A DNA stretch of 58,075 nucleotides from Micavibrio sp. UBA6929 (GCA_002448815.1 DKAJ01000004.1:1-58075), one strand, 5' to 3'; positions 16,056 through 25,137 are shown, counted from the first letter of the stretch. Program-made: numbers and translations. The notes: generated from the sequence alone by a model not told the origin.

Positions 16056-16583
16056 TTATTTGTTCCACGGCATTTGCTTGAGCAGCATAGCAAGGCCGCA
16101 CCATCCTGTGACGCCCGCGAAAAGCAGCGCCGCGCCCAAGATGCCGGCAATGGCAAAGCCGATTGTAATGCCCGTAAAGCCAAGGATCACGAGGAGTGCA
16201 ATAAGGCTGCCGACGATGATTTGTACTTGTCGAAAGATGCTGATGCCGACATCTGCGGCCTTGCCGATGGTGGCGAGGCCTGCTTGTTTCCATCCATTGA
16301 TGCCGTCTTCTAGGTTGAGGATTTCGTTGTTAATGCCGTCAATATTTTGTGCGGCAACGCAGGCATGTTCGCCGCGCTTGCCTTTTAGGCATTGAAAAAT
16401 CAGTTTCTTGTTTGCGGGCAGCGGCGTGCTTTTTAGAATGTCGCTGATTTGACCTAGGGGGATGGATGTTGCGTAGGCGATGTGTTCTTGGCTGAATTCA
16501 TCGGGTTCGCGGACATCCAGTAAGATGGCCTCGCCATTGATAATAAGGGTGTGGGCATCTTTTGCGTTAATGGGTTTTGGCAT
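16056..16583 (-). CDS. Rhodanese domain fused to DUF2892 membrane domain
   Basis: 175 residues. Residues 1-105 are a single rhodanese domain: LLDVREPDEFSQEHI, and the active loop Cys65-Leu-Lys-Gly-Lys-Arg in FQCLKGKRG. Residues about 115-175 are a DUF2892-type region with two membrane spans (VQIIVGSLIALLVILGF, then IGFAIAGILGAALLFAGVTGWCGLAMLL). The same layout is found in E. coli YgaP, a membrane sulfurtransferase with its rhodanese domain in the cytosol. The likely task is persulfide transfer or sulfur/thiol stress; the acceptor is unknown. It is convergent with asd. Confidence 0.85.
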   Translation of the reverse strand: MPKPINAKDAHTLIINGEAILLDVREPDEFSQEHIAYATSIPLGQISDILKSTPLPANKKLIFQCLKGKRGEHACVAAQNIDGINNEILNLEDGINGWKQAGLATIGKAADVGISIFRQVQIIVGSLIALLVILGFTGITIGFAIAGILGAALLFAGVTGWCGLAMLLKQMPWNK

Positions 16584-16663
16584 GTTGTTATAAATCCTTA
16601 TTTTTGACGTTTGTTATTTTAGACTCTGGAATGCGCGGTGAAAATCGCGTATTGTCTTTTTGT

Positions 16664-16679
16664 TAAGATATTCATCTTA
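16664..16679. promoter_or_regulatory. Short palindrome upstream of icd
   Basis: TAAGAT-ATTC-ATCTTA, perfect arms of six bases, 58 bases before the icd start and in the space between two divergent genes. Could be an operator; no regulator can be named. Confidence 0.3.
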
Positions 16680-16737
16680 GACTGAGTTATTCAACTGGTT
16701 TTATTATTAAACGTCTATTTGTGAGGGGACTTTTATT

Positions 16738-18189
16738 ATGAGCGTTAAAACACCGATTACCGTAGCCAGAGGTGATGGCATTGGCCCAGAGATTATGGAT
16801 GCGACGCTGAAGATTTTAGATGCGGCGGGCGCTCAACTGGATATTGAGGAAATTGAAATTGGTAAGGCCGTGTATGAGCGCGGCGTTAAAAACGGGATTG
16901 AGGAAAGCTCTTGGGAGAGCCTTCAACGTACAAAAGTCTTTTTAAAGGCGCCGATTACGACACCACAAGGTGGTGGTTTTAAATCGCTGAATGTGACGAT
17001 CCGTAAGAGTTTGGGCTTGTTTGCGAATGTGCGTCCATGCGTGGCATATGCGCCGTATGTTGAAACAGATCATTCGGATATGGATTTGGTGATTATTCGT
17101 GAAAACGAAGAAGATCTTTATGGCGGCATTGAGTATCGTCAGTCACAAGATGTGATGGCTTCGTTGAAATTGATTTCACGCCCAGGGACTGAACGCATTG
17201 TGCGTTATGCATTTGAATATGCGCGCGCAAATGGCCGTAAAAAAGTGACATGTATGACCAAGGACAACATTATGAAGTTGTCTGATGGTTTGTTCCATAA
17301 GGTCTTTGACGAGATTGGTCAGGAATATCCTGATATTGAACAAGATCACATGATTATTGATATCGGTACAGCGAAGGTTGCTGCACATCCTGGTATGTTT
17401 GATGTTGTTGTCTTGCCGAATTTGTATGGTGATATTGTTTCTGATGTTGCGGCTGAGGTGACTGGCTCAGTTGGTTTGGGAGGCTCGTCAAATGTTGGCG
17501 TTGATTTCGCAATGTTCGAAGCCGTTCACGGTTCTGCGCCTGATATCGCGGGTAAAGGGCTTGCAAATCCATCTGGTTTGTTGCTTGGCGCGGTGATGAT
17601 GCTTGTCCACATTGGTCAAGGTGAGGTCGCAGGCAAGGTGCATAATGCATGGCTGAAGACGATTGAAGATGGTTATCACACGGGCGAGATTTACCGTGAG
17701 GGCATTAGTAAGGTGCGCGTAGGTACAGATGATTTCTGCAAAGCCGTGATCGAGCGTTTGGGGCAAAAGCCAGAAACATTGCCGATTGCCGATTATTCAG
17801 GTACGCCTGCGGGCGGCATGAAGTTGCCACCGCTGAAGGAGTATCCGCCTGTTGAGCGTAAGCGTATTGGCGTTGATATTGGCTTGAACTGGGGCGTTTG
17901 TAATGCAGAAATGCTGGCCGAAAAGGTGCAGGAATGTGTCACAGATAACCTGAAGTTACAGATGATCTCTAACCGCGGGACAAAGGTTTGGCCGAATGGT
18001 CGTCCTGAAACATTCTGTGCGGATAACTGGCGTTTACGCTTTAAGGCGGATGACGATGAAGAAATTACAACATCACAGGTGATTGCCTTGATGGATCGTA
18101 TGAATAAAGCTGATTTGAACTTTACTAAGTCAGTGATGCTGTATTTGTATGACGGAGAGCCAGGCTTTACCGTTGCGCAAGGTGAGTAG
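16738..18189 (+). CDS. icd: Isocitrate dehydrogenase, long alphaproteobacterial type
   Basis: 483 residues. It oxidises isocitrate to 2-oxoglutarate in the TCA cycle. N-terminal core: ARGDGIGPEIMDATLKIL, TTPQGGGFKSLNVTIRKSLGL (substrate Ser/Asn/Arg), RENEEDLYGGIEY, MTKDNIMKLSDG, DVVVLPNLYGDIVSDVAAE (metal-binding Asp) and EAVHGSAPDIAGKG (cofactor loop). A further 140 residues after about 340 form the C-terminal extension seen in Rickettsia and Thermus-type enzymes and absent from E. coli Icd. The cofactor, NAD or NADP, cannot be settled by eye. The start ATG at 16738 has GAGGGGAC just upstream. Confidence 0.93.
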   Translation: MSVKTPITVARGDGIGPEIMDATLKILDAAGAQLDIEEIEIGKAVYERGVKNGIEESSWESLQRTKVFLKAPITTPQGGGFKSLNVTIRKSLGLFANVRPCVAYAPYVETDHSDMDLVIIRENEEDLYGGIEYRQSQDVMASLKLISRPGTERIVRYAFEYARANGRKKVTCMTKDNIMKLSDGLFHKVFDEIGQEYPDIEQDHMIIDIGTAKVAAHPGMFDVVVLPNLYGDIVSDVAAEVTGSVGLGGSSNVGVDFAMFEAVHGSAPDIAGKGLANPSGLLLGAVMMLVHIGQGEVAGKVHNAWLKTIEDGYHTGEIYREGISKVRVGTDDFCKAVIERLGQKPETLPIADYSGTPAGGMKLPPLKEYPPVERKRIGVDIGLNWGVCNAEMLAEKVQECVTDNLKLQMISNRGTKVWPNGRPETFCADNWRLRFKADDDEEITTSQVIALMDRMNKADLNFTKSVMLYLYDGEPGFTVAQGE

Positions 18190-18228
18190 ATATCCTTGCG
18201 TGATTTTGAAATGCGGGTTTGTTATACT

Positions 18229-19002
18229 ATGAAGATGCGTACCCGTATTTTTTTATTTTTATGTATGATGATGTGCGTTGTGGTTTTTGCCGCAACGCCT
18301 TTGCGTGCGCAAACGGATGTCGTTGAATTTGATCGCGATATTCCTTTGCTGCGTTTGTGGGCGCAATATAACTCTTATGCTTTTCCGCGTGACCTAAAGG
18401 AAGCGAGCGAGGTTGTTCGGAATTATAAGGGGCCAGTTGAGCCCAAGGTTCCAGAAGTCACTTTTTATGAATTTGACTCGCCGCAACATTTGCAAGGGCG
18501 TATTGATGGGTTGTTGCATGGGATTAAAATTACGTTGCCGCCCGAGTATGATCATTACGGCTATGAAGTGCGCCGTTTTATGAACTCGGTTGGACGTATT
18601 CAAATTTACAGTAACCGTTACGCGATTGAAGATGAGCTTGTGAATATTGAAAAAGCATGGGTTGTCTTCCGTTATTGGCGCGAGGCCCTGATTGCCGAGA
18701 TAGAAGCGATTGATGAAGGCATTAAGGCAGATGCGACGACGGGTTCAAAAGTAAAGACGATGTTTAATGTTAATCAGGCTGTTGTGAAGGCGTTTATCAT
18801 TGAAATGCAGGCATGGTTGAATGCAAATCAGGCGCTTCTGACGTTTTTGGCTGATAACCGTAAGCTTTACGCGTTTGAGCAAGGTAACTTTGTTTTTAAA
18901 TCGTCACAGGCGGCGAGCCAATTTGTTGCGCTGTTTGGTGCGCGCGAACGTGCGAAGCTTGAGATGCGTGAATACGATCCCTTCGGCAAGATTGTTTATT
19001 AA
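18229..19002 (+). CDS. Hypothetical secreted protein, 257 aa
   Basis: Not recognised. From the ATG at 18229 there is a clear signal peptide (MKMRTRIFLFLCMMMCVVVF, cleavage after LRA at about residue 27). A TTG at 18196 would place 11 extra residues before it and is unlikely. The mature protein is mostly helical by appearance, charged, with aromatic-rich segments (WAQYNSYAF; VVFRYWREALIAEIEAIDEG) and no Cys, so it is probably a soluble periplasmic protein. It starts 39 bases after icd and may be read with it, and is convergent with folD. Confidence 0.7.
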   Translation: MKMRTRIFLFLCMMMCVVVFAATPLRAQTDVVEFDRDIPLLRLWAQYNSYAFPRDLKEASEVVRNYKGPVEPKVPEVTFYEFDSPQHLQGRIDGLLHGIKITLPPEYDHYGYEVRRFMNSVGRIQIYSNRYAIEDELVNIEKAWVVFRYWREALIAEIEAIDEGIKADATTGSKVKTMFNVNQAVVKAFIIEMQAWLNANQALLTFLADNRKLYAFEQGNFVFKSSQAASQFVALFGARERAKLEMREYDPFGKIVY

Positions 19003-19018
19003 TTAAAAATTACTGTGT

Positions 19019-19873
19019 TTAGGTGTGTGTCGGCGAGGGCGCATTTTTTGCTGCGTCGATTGTATTCGACAGCAAGTATGCAATCGTCATCGGGCCTACA
19101 CCGCCTGGTACAGGTGTAATTGCGCCAGCAACGTCTTTTGCTGCGTCAAAGTCAACGTCGCCGCAAAGTTTTCCGTTATCAAGGCGGTTGATGCCGACAT
19201 CAATAACAATGGCGCCTGGTTTGATCCAGTCAGCCTTTACCATTTGGGGGCGTCCTACTGCGGCAATCAAAATGTCGGCTTGTTTGCAGACGTCTTTAAT
19301 GTTTTTTGTGCGCGAGTGCGCGGTGGTGACGGTGCAGTTTTCAGCCAAGAGGAGCTGCGCCATTGGTTTTCCAAATAATAAGCTGCGGCCAAGAACAACG
19401 GCGTTGAGGCCAGAGAGGTCTTTTTTGACAGATTTAATTAGGTGCAGCGACCCTTTAGGTGTGCAGGGTGCAAGGCCGGGCAGGCCAGCAACCAGCGCGC
19501 CTATGTTTGTAAGCGTCAGGCCATCGACATCTTTTTCAGGTGCGATCATCTGGATGAGGGCGTCGCTGTCCAAGTGTTTTGGAACAGGAAGTTGCAGCAA
19601 AATGCCGTGGACATTTTCATCGTTATTGAATGCCTGAATTTGTGCGGCGACTTCGTCTTGTGTGGCGTTTTCTGGCAGGCGTGCTTCGAAACTGTGGATG
19701 CCGACGGCTTCGCAGGCCTTGATTTTATTTCTGACATACACATGCGATGCAGGGTCATCACCAACTAAAATGACGGCGAGGCCAGGCTGCGTTGTTGAAT
19801 TTTGGAATGTTGATTTCAAATCTTCACGGAAGTCAGCGGCGATTTGTTTGCCGTCAATGATGTGTGCGCTCAT
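19019..19873 (-). CDS. folD: Bifunctional methylenetetrahydrofolate dehydrogenase/cyclohydrolase
   Basis: 284 residues. It interconverts 5,10-methylene-, methenyl- and 10-formyl-tetrahydrofolate with NADP. Signature segments are in order: LAVILVGDDPASHVYVRNKIKACEAVGI with the catalytic Lys in YVRNK, GILLQLPVPKHLD, PEKDVDGL, PCTPKGS, VVLGRSLLFGKPMAQLLL (cofactor site, usual GRS.IVGKP) and PVPGGVGPMTIAYLL. The start at 19873 has AGAGGGATC just upstream. yggT follows upstream on the same strand at 20192, the neighbour pair common in alphaproteobacteria. Confidence 0.96.
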   Translation of the reverse strand: MSAHIIDGKQIAADFREDLKSTFQNSTTQPGLAVILVGDDPASHVYVRNKIKACEAVGIHSFEARLPENATQDEVAAQIQAFNNDENVHGILLQLPVPKHLDSDALIQMIAPEKDVDGLTLTNIGALVAGLPGLAPCTPKGSLHLIKSVKKDLSGLNAVVLGRSLLFGKPMAQLLLAENCTVTTAHSRTKNIKDVCKQADILIAAVGRPQMVKADWIKPGAIVIDVGINRLDNGKLCGDVDFDAAKDVAGAITPVPGGVGPMTIAYLLSNTIDAAKNAPSPTHT

Positions 19874-19913
19874 GATGATCCCTCTTTGTATGGTCTTTTT
19901 TTATGTCTAATTT

Positions 19914-20192
19914 TTAGATAAGGATGCTTATAAGGATGTAGCGCGCAAATGACAAGCCAATTAGTGCAACAAGCGGCGTTAAGTCAATGCCGCCGATGGC
20001 TGGTACGTATTGGCGGATCTTGCTGTAGACTGGCTCGGTTAGTTTTTCTAGGCCACCAACCAGTTTTTGTGCTTGTTCGTTTTGTGTGTTGATGACGCCA
20101 AAAATAGTCAGCCAGTGTAGGGCGACTTGTGCCATGATGATGAAGTAGGCAATGTTGAAGGCTAGATCAATAATGTAAACGAATAATCCCAT
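19914..20192 (-). CDS. YggT family membrane protein
   Basis: 92 residues with two hydrophobic blocks: FVYIIDLAFNIAYFIIMAQVALHWLTIFG (about 4-32) and the C-terminal LTPLVALIGLSFARYILISILI (about 70-92). Between them lies the family stretch LTEPVYSKIRQYVPAIGGIDLTP, close to the YggT signature (EPxxxxxRxxxPxxGxxDxSP). YggT proteins are small inner-membrane proteins linked to osmotic tolerance and, in other bacteria, to cell division. It sits upstream of folD, with 40 bases between. A DUF167 gene often found between these two is absent. Confidence 0.88.
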   Translation of the reverse strand: MGLFVYIIDLAFNIAYFIIMAQVALHWLTIFGVINTQNEQAQKLVGGLEKLTEPVYSKIRQYVPAIGGIDLTPLVALIGLSFARYILISILI

Positions 20193-20280
20193 GGCGTTAT
20201 CTTTCTACGCTTTGCGTTAATGAATTGTTTGCTTCTTTGATAGATAATGGTTCTTACGCACGAGTACAAGAGTAAGCAGA

Positions 20281-21036
20281 ATGAATTTATTACGAAATTA
20301 CAGGTTTTTATGGGTTTTTATGGTGTGTGCGCTGCCTTTTTCTGAGGGGTACGCGGCGAATAAAAATCAGTGTGATATGGCTGCGCCGACTGAGATTAAT
20401 ATTATTCCTGAAACAAATGAGGTTGCCTATGACTATGCGCGCAGCTTGTCTGACATTCAAGAAACGAAAATAGATACAGTTGATCCGTATGGCATTCACT
20501 CGAACAGTATTACGCAAGGTTTCATGGAGGGGCAGATTTCTATGAAGCGCGAGGTTGAAATGGATTACGCCGCCGTTAAGGGCGGGCGAGAGGTTTGTTT
20601 ATGGTATAAGAAAATTGATGTAAATCTGCATATTGATCCGAAAATTGTTATCGCCAAAGAAGTACGCCGCAGCCGTTGTATGCGTGATGCTGTGCTGGAG
20701 CATGAGCATAAACATGTTGATGTTGACCGCGCAGTGGTTAATCAATCTGCGCAAGAGCTTGGTAAGGAGCTGTATGATCAGTTATCTGCAGAGGGGTTCG
20801 TTGTTGGCCCTGTTCCTGCCGCGCAGGCACAAGCAAGAGCAGAGCGCATGGTCGCGCGTGTCATGCAAATTACGGAAGATAATTATAAACGTTTGGCAGA
20901 GCGCCGCGCGCGCCTGCAGCAAGAAGTTGACTCGCTTGAAGAATACGAACGTGTGAAGGCGGAGTGCCCAACATTTTATAATAATAAAAAATTACTGTTA
21001 AAAAGGGCGCTGAAGGCGAAGCAAAACGCGCGATAG
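20281..21036 (+). CDS. Secreted protein with HExxH motif, putative metalloprotease-like
   Basis: 251 residues with a signal peptide (MNLLRNYRFLWVFMVCALPF, cleavage near residue 25). The central stretch EVRRSRCMRDAVLEHEHKHVDVDR contains His141-Glu-His-Lys-His145, an HExxH zinc motif in a helix, similar in setting to secreted predicted metallopeptidases of the DUF922 kind. A paired Cys (Cys106, Cys133) surrounds the beta region WYKKIDVNLHIDPKIVIA. The C-terminal 60 residues are a charged helix (AERRARLQQEVDSLEEYERVKAE), perhaps coiled coil. The protease role is inferred only from the motif; the third zinc ligand cannot be picked. It is divergent from yggT and ended by a good terminator. Confidence 0.65.
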   Translation: MNLLRNYRFLWVFMVCALPFSEGYAANKNQCDMAAPTEINIIPETNEVAYDYARSLSDIQETKIDTVDPYGIHSNSITQGFMEGQISMKREVEMDYAAVKGGREVCLWYKKIDVNLHIDPKIVIAKEVRRSRCMRDAVLEHEHKHVDVDRAVVNQSAQELGKELYDQLSAEGFVVGPVPAAQAQARAERMVARVMQITEDNYKRLAERRARLQQEVDSLEEYERVKAECPTFYNNKKLLLKRALKAKQNAR

Positions 21037-21061
21037 TTCTTAGGTATAAAATATTACATGT

Positions 21062-21099
21062 GCGCGCTGAAGGCAGGGGGCTTTAGCGCGCTTTGTTTT
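21062..21099 (+). terminator. Rho-independent terminator
   Basis: GCGCGCTGAAG and CTTTAGCGCGC pair over eleven bases (one G-T), followed by TTTGTTTT. It ends the HExxH-protein gene. Confidence 0.75.
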
Positions 21100-21112
21100 G
21101 TGCGTGCGGTGC

Positions 21113-21147
21113 ATAAAAAATGACCGCTTTACCCTAGAGCAAAGCGG
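21113..21147 (-). terminator. Minus-strand terminator-like hairpin
   Basis: CCGCTTT (21124-21130) and AAAGCGG (21141-21147), seven perfect pairs. Read on the minus strand it is followed by TCATTTTTT, a better tail than on the plus strand, where a separate terminator already lies 25 bases earlier. It hints at a small minus-strand transcript from the region above it. Confidence 0.4.
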
Positions 21148-21446
21148 CCTATTTTAATATGAGCGTAACAAATTTAAGAGGCGCAGAGCATTTTGAGTGT
21201 GAGCTTAGAGGAGATATGATCTGTACCTATTCTTATCGTATAATTTGAATGTGGCACAAATAAGGCAAAAATAAGGTCTTGTTGTGAAATATGAAAAATA
21301 CAATAAAAAGAATGGGTTGGATATTTTCGTAATCTATACGAAAGTTTGTTATTAACTACTTTTTCACCTTTGATAAGCATGATATTATTTGCACATCAAA
21401 AATGTGGTTGCTGCTTCGCAGTCAAATATACAACCAGGGGATTATA
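21148..21446. other. Gene-free stretch upstream of acnA
   Basis: About 300 AT-rich bases without a convincing gene. It must hold the acnA promoter, though no clear -35/-10 pair stands out. A 68-codon minus-strand frame (21174-21380) has no ribosome-binding site, but its end is 27 bases before the minus-strand hairpin at 21113-21147. A small RNA is possible. Confidence 0.5.
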
Positions 21447-24122
21447 ATGACACAGACCGGAAATGATACATTAGGCACGCGCCGTACGCTGAGCGTTGAT
21501 GGCAAGGATTACGATTATTACAGCCTTAAGGCCGCTGCCGAAAAAATTGGCGATGTATCGCGTTTACCTTTTACATTAAAGGTGCTTTTAGAAAATTTAT
21601 TGCGTTTTGAAGATGGACGCTCTGTTTCGACAGAGGATGTTAAAGCGCTTAAAGGGTGGCTGGATAAGAAATCATCCGATCACGAGATTGCTTACCGTCC
21701 TGCACGCGTATTGATGCAAGACTTTACTGGGGTTCCTGCTGTGGTTGATTTGGCCGCCATGCGCGAGGCGATGACAGCTTTGAATTCAGACCCGCAAAAA
21801 ATTAACCCGCAAGTTCCTGTTGATTTGGTCATCGATCACTCGGTGATGGTTGATAAATTCGGAACGCCGTCTGCGTTTCAGGCGAACGTTGAAAAAGAAT
21901 TTGAACGCAATGGCGAGCGTTATGAATTTTTGAAATGGGGGCAGGGCGCGTTTGAAAACTTCCGCGTTGTACCGCCGGGTACAGGTATTTGTCACCAAGT
22001 GAACCTTGAATATTTGGCGCAAACTGCGTGGGTGAGCGAAGATAAGCAAAATCCGGGCAAACAAGTTGTGTATCCAGATACATTGGTTGGAACAGATTCG
22101 CATACAACAATGGTGAATGGTCTGGCCGTTCTGGGTTGGGGCGTCGGCGGTATCGAGGCCGAGGCAGCAATGCTTGGTCAGCCGATTTCGATGCTGATCC
22201 CAGAGGTTGTTGGTTTTAAACTGACAGGTAAGCTGAAAGAAGGCACAACGGCGACTGACCTTGTACTGCGCGTGGTTGAGATGCTGCGTGAGCTGGGCGT
22301 TGTTGGTAAATTTGTTGAGTTTTATGGTGAGGGCTTGGATGCGCTGACACTGGCGGATCAGGCAACGATTGCCAACATGGCACCAGAATATGGCGCGACA
22401 TGTGGTTTCTTCCCGATTGATGAAGAAACGCTGAACTATTTGCGTTTTACTGGTCGTGACGAACACCGCGTGAAAGTGGTCGAAGAATATGCCAAAGCAC
22501 AAGGCATGTGGCGCGATGCATCGACGCCAGATCCTGAGTTTACAACAACGTTGCACCTTGATTTGGGTGATGTTGTTCCTGCGATTTCTGGTCCGAAACG
22601 TCCGCAAGATCGCATTGCGCTGACGGATGCAAGCTCGGCCTTTGAAACATTGGTGCCAGAACATAAATCTGTACCAGTGAAAGATACGGACTATACGCTG
22701 GATAACGGTGATGTTGTGATTGCCGCGATTACAAGCTGTACGAACACATCAAACCCTGCGGTTATGGTTGCTGCGGGTCTTGTTGCGCGTAAGGCTAAGG
22801 CCAAGGGGCTCAGCGTGAAGCCTTGGGTGAAAACATCACTGGCGCCTGGGTCACAGGTTGTAACCGAATATCTGGACAGTGCGAATTTGACCGAAGATTT
22901 GAATGCGCTGGGCTTTAATACGGTTGGTTATGGCTGTACGACATGTATTGGTAACTCGGGACCGTTGGCTGATCCTTTGGCGGAAGCGGTTGAAAGTGGT
23001 GATTTGAATGTGACGTCTGTCTTGTCGGGTAACCGTAACTTTGAGGGACGCATTTCACCGCATGTGAAGTCGAACTATTTGGCGTCTCCGCCTTTGGTGG
23101 TGGCTTATGCGATTGCAGGTTCTATGCGCGTTGATTTGTATAGCCAGCCTCTTGGGCAGGATCAGGATGGTAACGATGTCTTCTTGAAAGATATCTGGCC
23201 AACGAACCAAGAAATTCAGGATACTGTGCGTGAGTGCTTGACGCCTGATATGTTTACGCAGCGTTATGGCGATGTGTTTGCTGGAACGAAAGAATGGCAA
23301 GCCATTGGCGGCGCGGAAAGCGGCGAAACATACGACTGGCAGGATAGCTCGACTTACGTGCAAAATCCGCCATTCTTTGACGGGATGAGTATGGATCTGG
23401 TTGATGCGGCTGATATTAAAGGTGCGCGTCCTTTGGCGATTTTGGCTGACTCTGTGACGACTGACCATATTTCACCGGCTGGTGCGATTAAGAAAGATAG
23501 CCCTGCAGGTGAATATCTGAGCGGTAATGGCGTTGACGTTGTAGACTTTAACTCTTACGGGTCACGCCGTGGTAATGACCGCGTTATGACGCGCGGTACG
23601 TTTGCCAATATTCGTATTAAAAACGAAATGGTGCCTGGCGTTGAAGGTGGTTACACGAAATATGTGCCAACAGGCGAGCAAATGAGCATCTATGACGCTG
23701 CGGTGAAGTATCGCGCCGATGAGACGCCATTGATCGTTGTTGCGGGTAAAGAGTATGGTACAGGCTCTTCACGTGACTGGGCGGCCAAAGGAACGCGTTT
23801 ATTGGGCGTTAAAGCCGTGATCGCGGAAAGCTTTGAGCGTATTCACAGATCGAACCTTGTTGGGATGGGTGTCTTGCCATTGCAGTTTATTGGCGATGAT
23901 ACGCGCGAAACACTCGGCCTGAAAGGTGATGAAACCTTTGATGTTATCGGCGTAGAAGGCGGTTTAAAGCCGCGTCAGGACATTGGTCTGACGATTAGCT
24001 ACCCTGATGGTAAAATCAAAGAAGTAACGCTTCTATGCCGCATTGATACGGTTGACGAGGTTGATTACTTCTTGAATGGCGGTATTTTGCATTACGTTTT
24101 GCGCAACTTGGCAAAATCATAA
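21447..24122 (+). CDS. acnA: Aconitate hydratase A
   Basis: 891 residues from ATG 21447, with CAGGGG just ahead of it; the frame extends upstream to 21402 without family similarity. It converts citrate to isocitrate in the TCA cycle through a [4Fe-4S] cluster. The three cluster Cys are Cys431 (in ITSCTNTSNPAVM), Cys497 and Cys500 (in YGCTTCIGNSGPL). Other family segments: VGTDSHTTMVNGLAVLGWGVGGIEAEAAMLGQ, GNRNFEGRI, the swivel domain GKEYGTGSSRDWAAKG and ESFERIHRSNLVGMGVLP. Length and motifs fit AcnA (IRP-like) and not AcnB. With icd four kilobases upstream, two consecutive TCA steps are close but in separate transcription units. Confidence 0.97.
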   Translation: MTQTGNDTLGTRRTLSVDGKDYDYYSLKAAAEKIGDVSRLPFTLKVLLENLLRFEDGRSVSTEDVKALKGWLDKKSSDHEIAYRPARVLMQDFTGVPAVVDLAAMREAMTALNSDPQKINPQVPVDLVIDHSVMVDKFGTPSAFQANVEKEFERNGERYEFLKWGQGAFENFRVVPPGTGICHQVNLEYLAQTAWVSEDKQNPGKQVVYPDTLVGTDSHTTMVNGLAVLGWGVGGIEAEAAMLGQPISMLIPEVVGFKLTGKLKEGTTATDLVLRVVEMLRELGVVGKFVEFYGEGLDALTLADQATIANMAPEYGATCGFFPIDEETLNYLRFTGRDEHRVKVVEEYAKAQGMWRDASTPDPEFTTTLHLDLGDVVPAISGPKRPQDRIALTDASSAFETLVPEHKSVPVKDTDYTLDNGDVVIAAITSCTNTSNPAVMVAAGLVARKAKAKGLSVKPWVKTSLAPGSQVVTEYLDSANLTEDLNALGFNTVGYGCTTCIGNSGPLADPLAEAVESGDLNVTSVLSGNRNFEGRISPHVKSNYLASPPLVVAYAIAGSMRVDLYSQPLGQDQDGNDVFLKDIWPTNQEIQDTVRECLTPDMFTQRYGDVFAGTKEWQAIGGAESGETYDWQDSSTYVQNPPFFDGMSMDLVDAADIKGARPLAILADSVTTDHISPAGAIKKDSPAGEYLSGNGVDVVDFNSYGSRRGNDRVMTRGTFANIRIKNEMVPGVEGGYTKYVPTGEQMSIYDAAVKYRADETPLIVVAGKEYGTGSSRDWAAKGTRLLGVKAVIAESFERIHRSNLVGMGVLPLQFIGDDTRETLGLKGDETFDVIGVEGGLKPRQDIGLTISYPDGKIKEVTLLCRIDTVDEVDYFLNGGILHYVLRNLAKS

Positions 24123-24157
24123 TGTATTAGCGGCCTTCTGGCCGTGTTCGAGAAATA

Positions 24158-24193
24158 AAGAAAGCGCCCTGATGATGGGGCGCTTTTTCTTTG
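24158..24193. terminator. Terminator between convergent genes
   Basis: AAAGCGCCC, six-base loop, GGGGCGCTTTTT. It has A/T flanks on both sides and can serve acnA (+) and the hypothetical gene ending at 24247 (-). Confidence 0.85.
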
Positions 24194-24246
24194 TGTGATT
24201 GGATTGTTAAGCTGTTTTTGTGCGAAGGCAGTCTAGGGATGGTGCG

Positions 24247-25137
24247 TTATGATACCATTTTTTCTGCAGACATTTTGGCTTGTTCAATCATGACCTTGAA
24301 ATTAGGTTTTTCAGGTCTGTAGTTGATTTTAAAGCTTGTTTCGACGTTGCTGAGCTCGGATTGGATGATGGCAAGGCGCTGGCGTGCTTCGCGTAGTTTC
24401 TTTGCCTCGTCCGAGCCACGTTCAATTTCACCGTTCAATTCTTTTGCGGTGAGCATCCCAACAATAAAGCAAATTTGTACGGCTTCGGTATGCGCGGCGG
24501 CGGCGGATATAAACGGCGCCATGCTGGTGAATTTATCGTCTTTGGGTAGGGTTGCTGTGAAGCTGAACGTTGTTGTTCTGTTTGCGCTGCGTAATATAGT
24601 GCCACAGCGTATGCTGTTTTCGGTTTTATTGATGATCAAGGCAACGTTGGCATCGTGATGAACGCTTAGGTCTTTGCCTGTTTGTTTGAAAGCTTTCTCT
24701 GCGAGATTAAGGCTGTCTTCGTAAGGACGCTTTGTGTCTGAGTATGCAAATTTTTCAATCATATCCACGAAGGGGTGGCGTTCGCCATCTTCGAAAATGA
24801 CGCGTCCATTATGATAAACGGCAATCCATTTGTCGGGATTGTATTTTTTTTCGTAGTCACTGGTGCAAGCGTCCCAGACGCGGTCCCATTTAAATTCTTT
24901 TGTGCGGTTTATAAGGCTGCCGCCAACGTGGAAGGCTTGGATTAGGCGGCTGAGCATGCGTGCGCAACTATAAATGGTTTGGCCGCGAATGATGAATTCT
25001 TCGACAAGTTCGCCTTTGCGGTTGTACAAAGGGCACGCAATGCGGTTGCTGAGGGCGATGAGCGATGTGTTGTTACTGCTGTTGTTATCGGAAATCGTAA
25101 ACTTTTCCCGCAGTAAGGTGGTTTCAAAATTAGTCAT
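24247..25137 (-). CDS. Hypothetical protein, 296 aa
   Basis: Not recognised. 296 residues from the ATG at 25137 (a TTG three codons upstream is possible). No signal peptide or membrane segment, so it is probably cytoplasmic. The N-terminal half has CPLYNRKGELVEEFIIRG and YSCARMLSRLIQAFHVGG, the middle has a likely mixed alpha/beta region (WIAVYHNGRVIFEDGERHPF), and the C-terminal 70 residues look like a charged coiled coil (RGSDEAKKLREARQRLAIIQ, continuing SELSNVE). Its neighbours are a basic 85-residue protein and a CheZ-like phosphatase on the same strand, but the gap of 124 bases before it does not prove an operon. Confidence 0.65.
   Translation of the reverse strand: MTNFETTLLREKFTISDNNSSNNTSLIALSNRIACPLYNRKGELVEEFIIRGQTIYSCARMLSRLIQAFHVGGSLINRTKEFKWDRVWDACTSDYEKKYNPDKWIAVYHNGRVIFEDGERHPFVDMIEKFAYSDTKRPYEDSLNLAEKAFKQTGKDLSVHHDANVALIINKTENSIRCGTILRSANRTTTFSFTATLPKDDKFTSMAPFISAAAAHTEAVQICFIVGMLTAKELNGEIERGSDEAKKLREARQRLAIIQSELSNVETSFKINYRPEKPNFKVMIEQAKMSAEKMVS

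Noticed and set aside
21174..21380. 68-codon minus-strand frame as a protein gene
   Set aside because: No ribosome-binding site and unusual composition; kept only as part of a possible small-RNA region.
21786..22664. 292-codon frame antisense to acnA
   Set aside because: acnA is certain on the other strand; the frame is a shadow with many Cys/Arg/His and no start signal.
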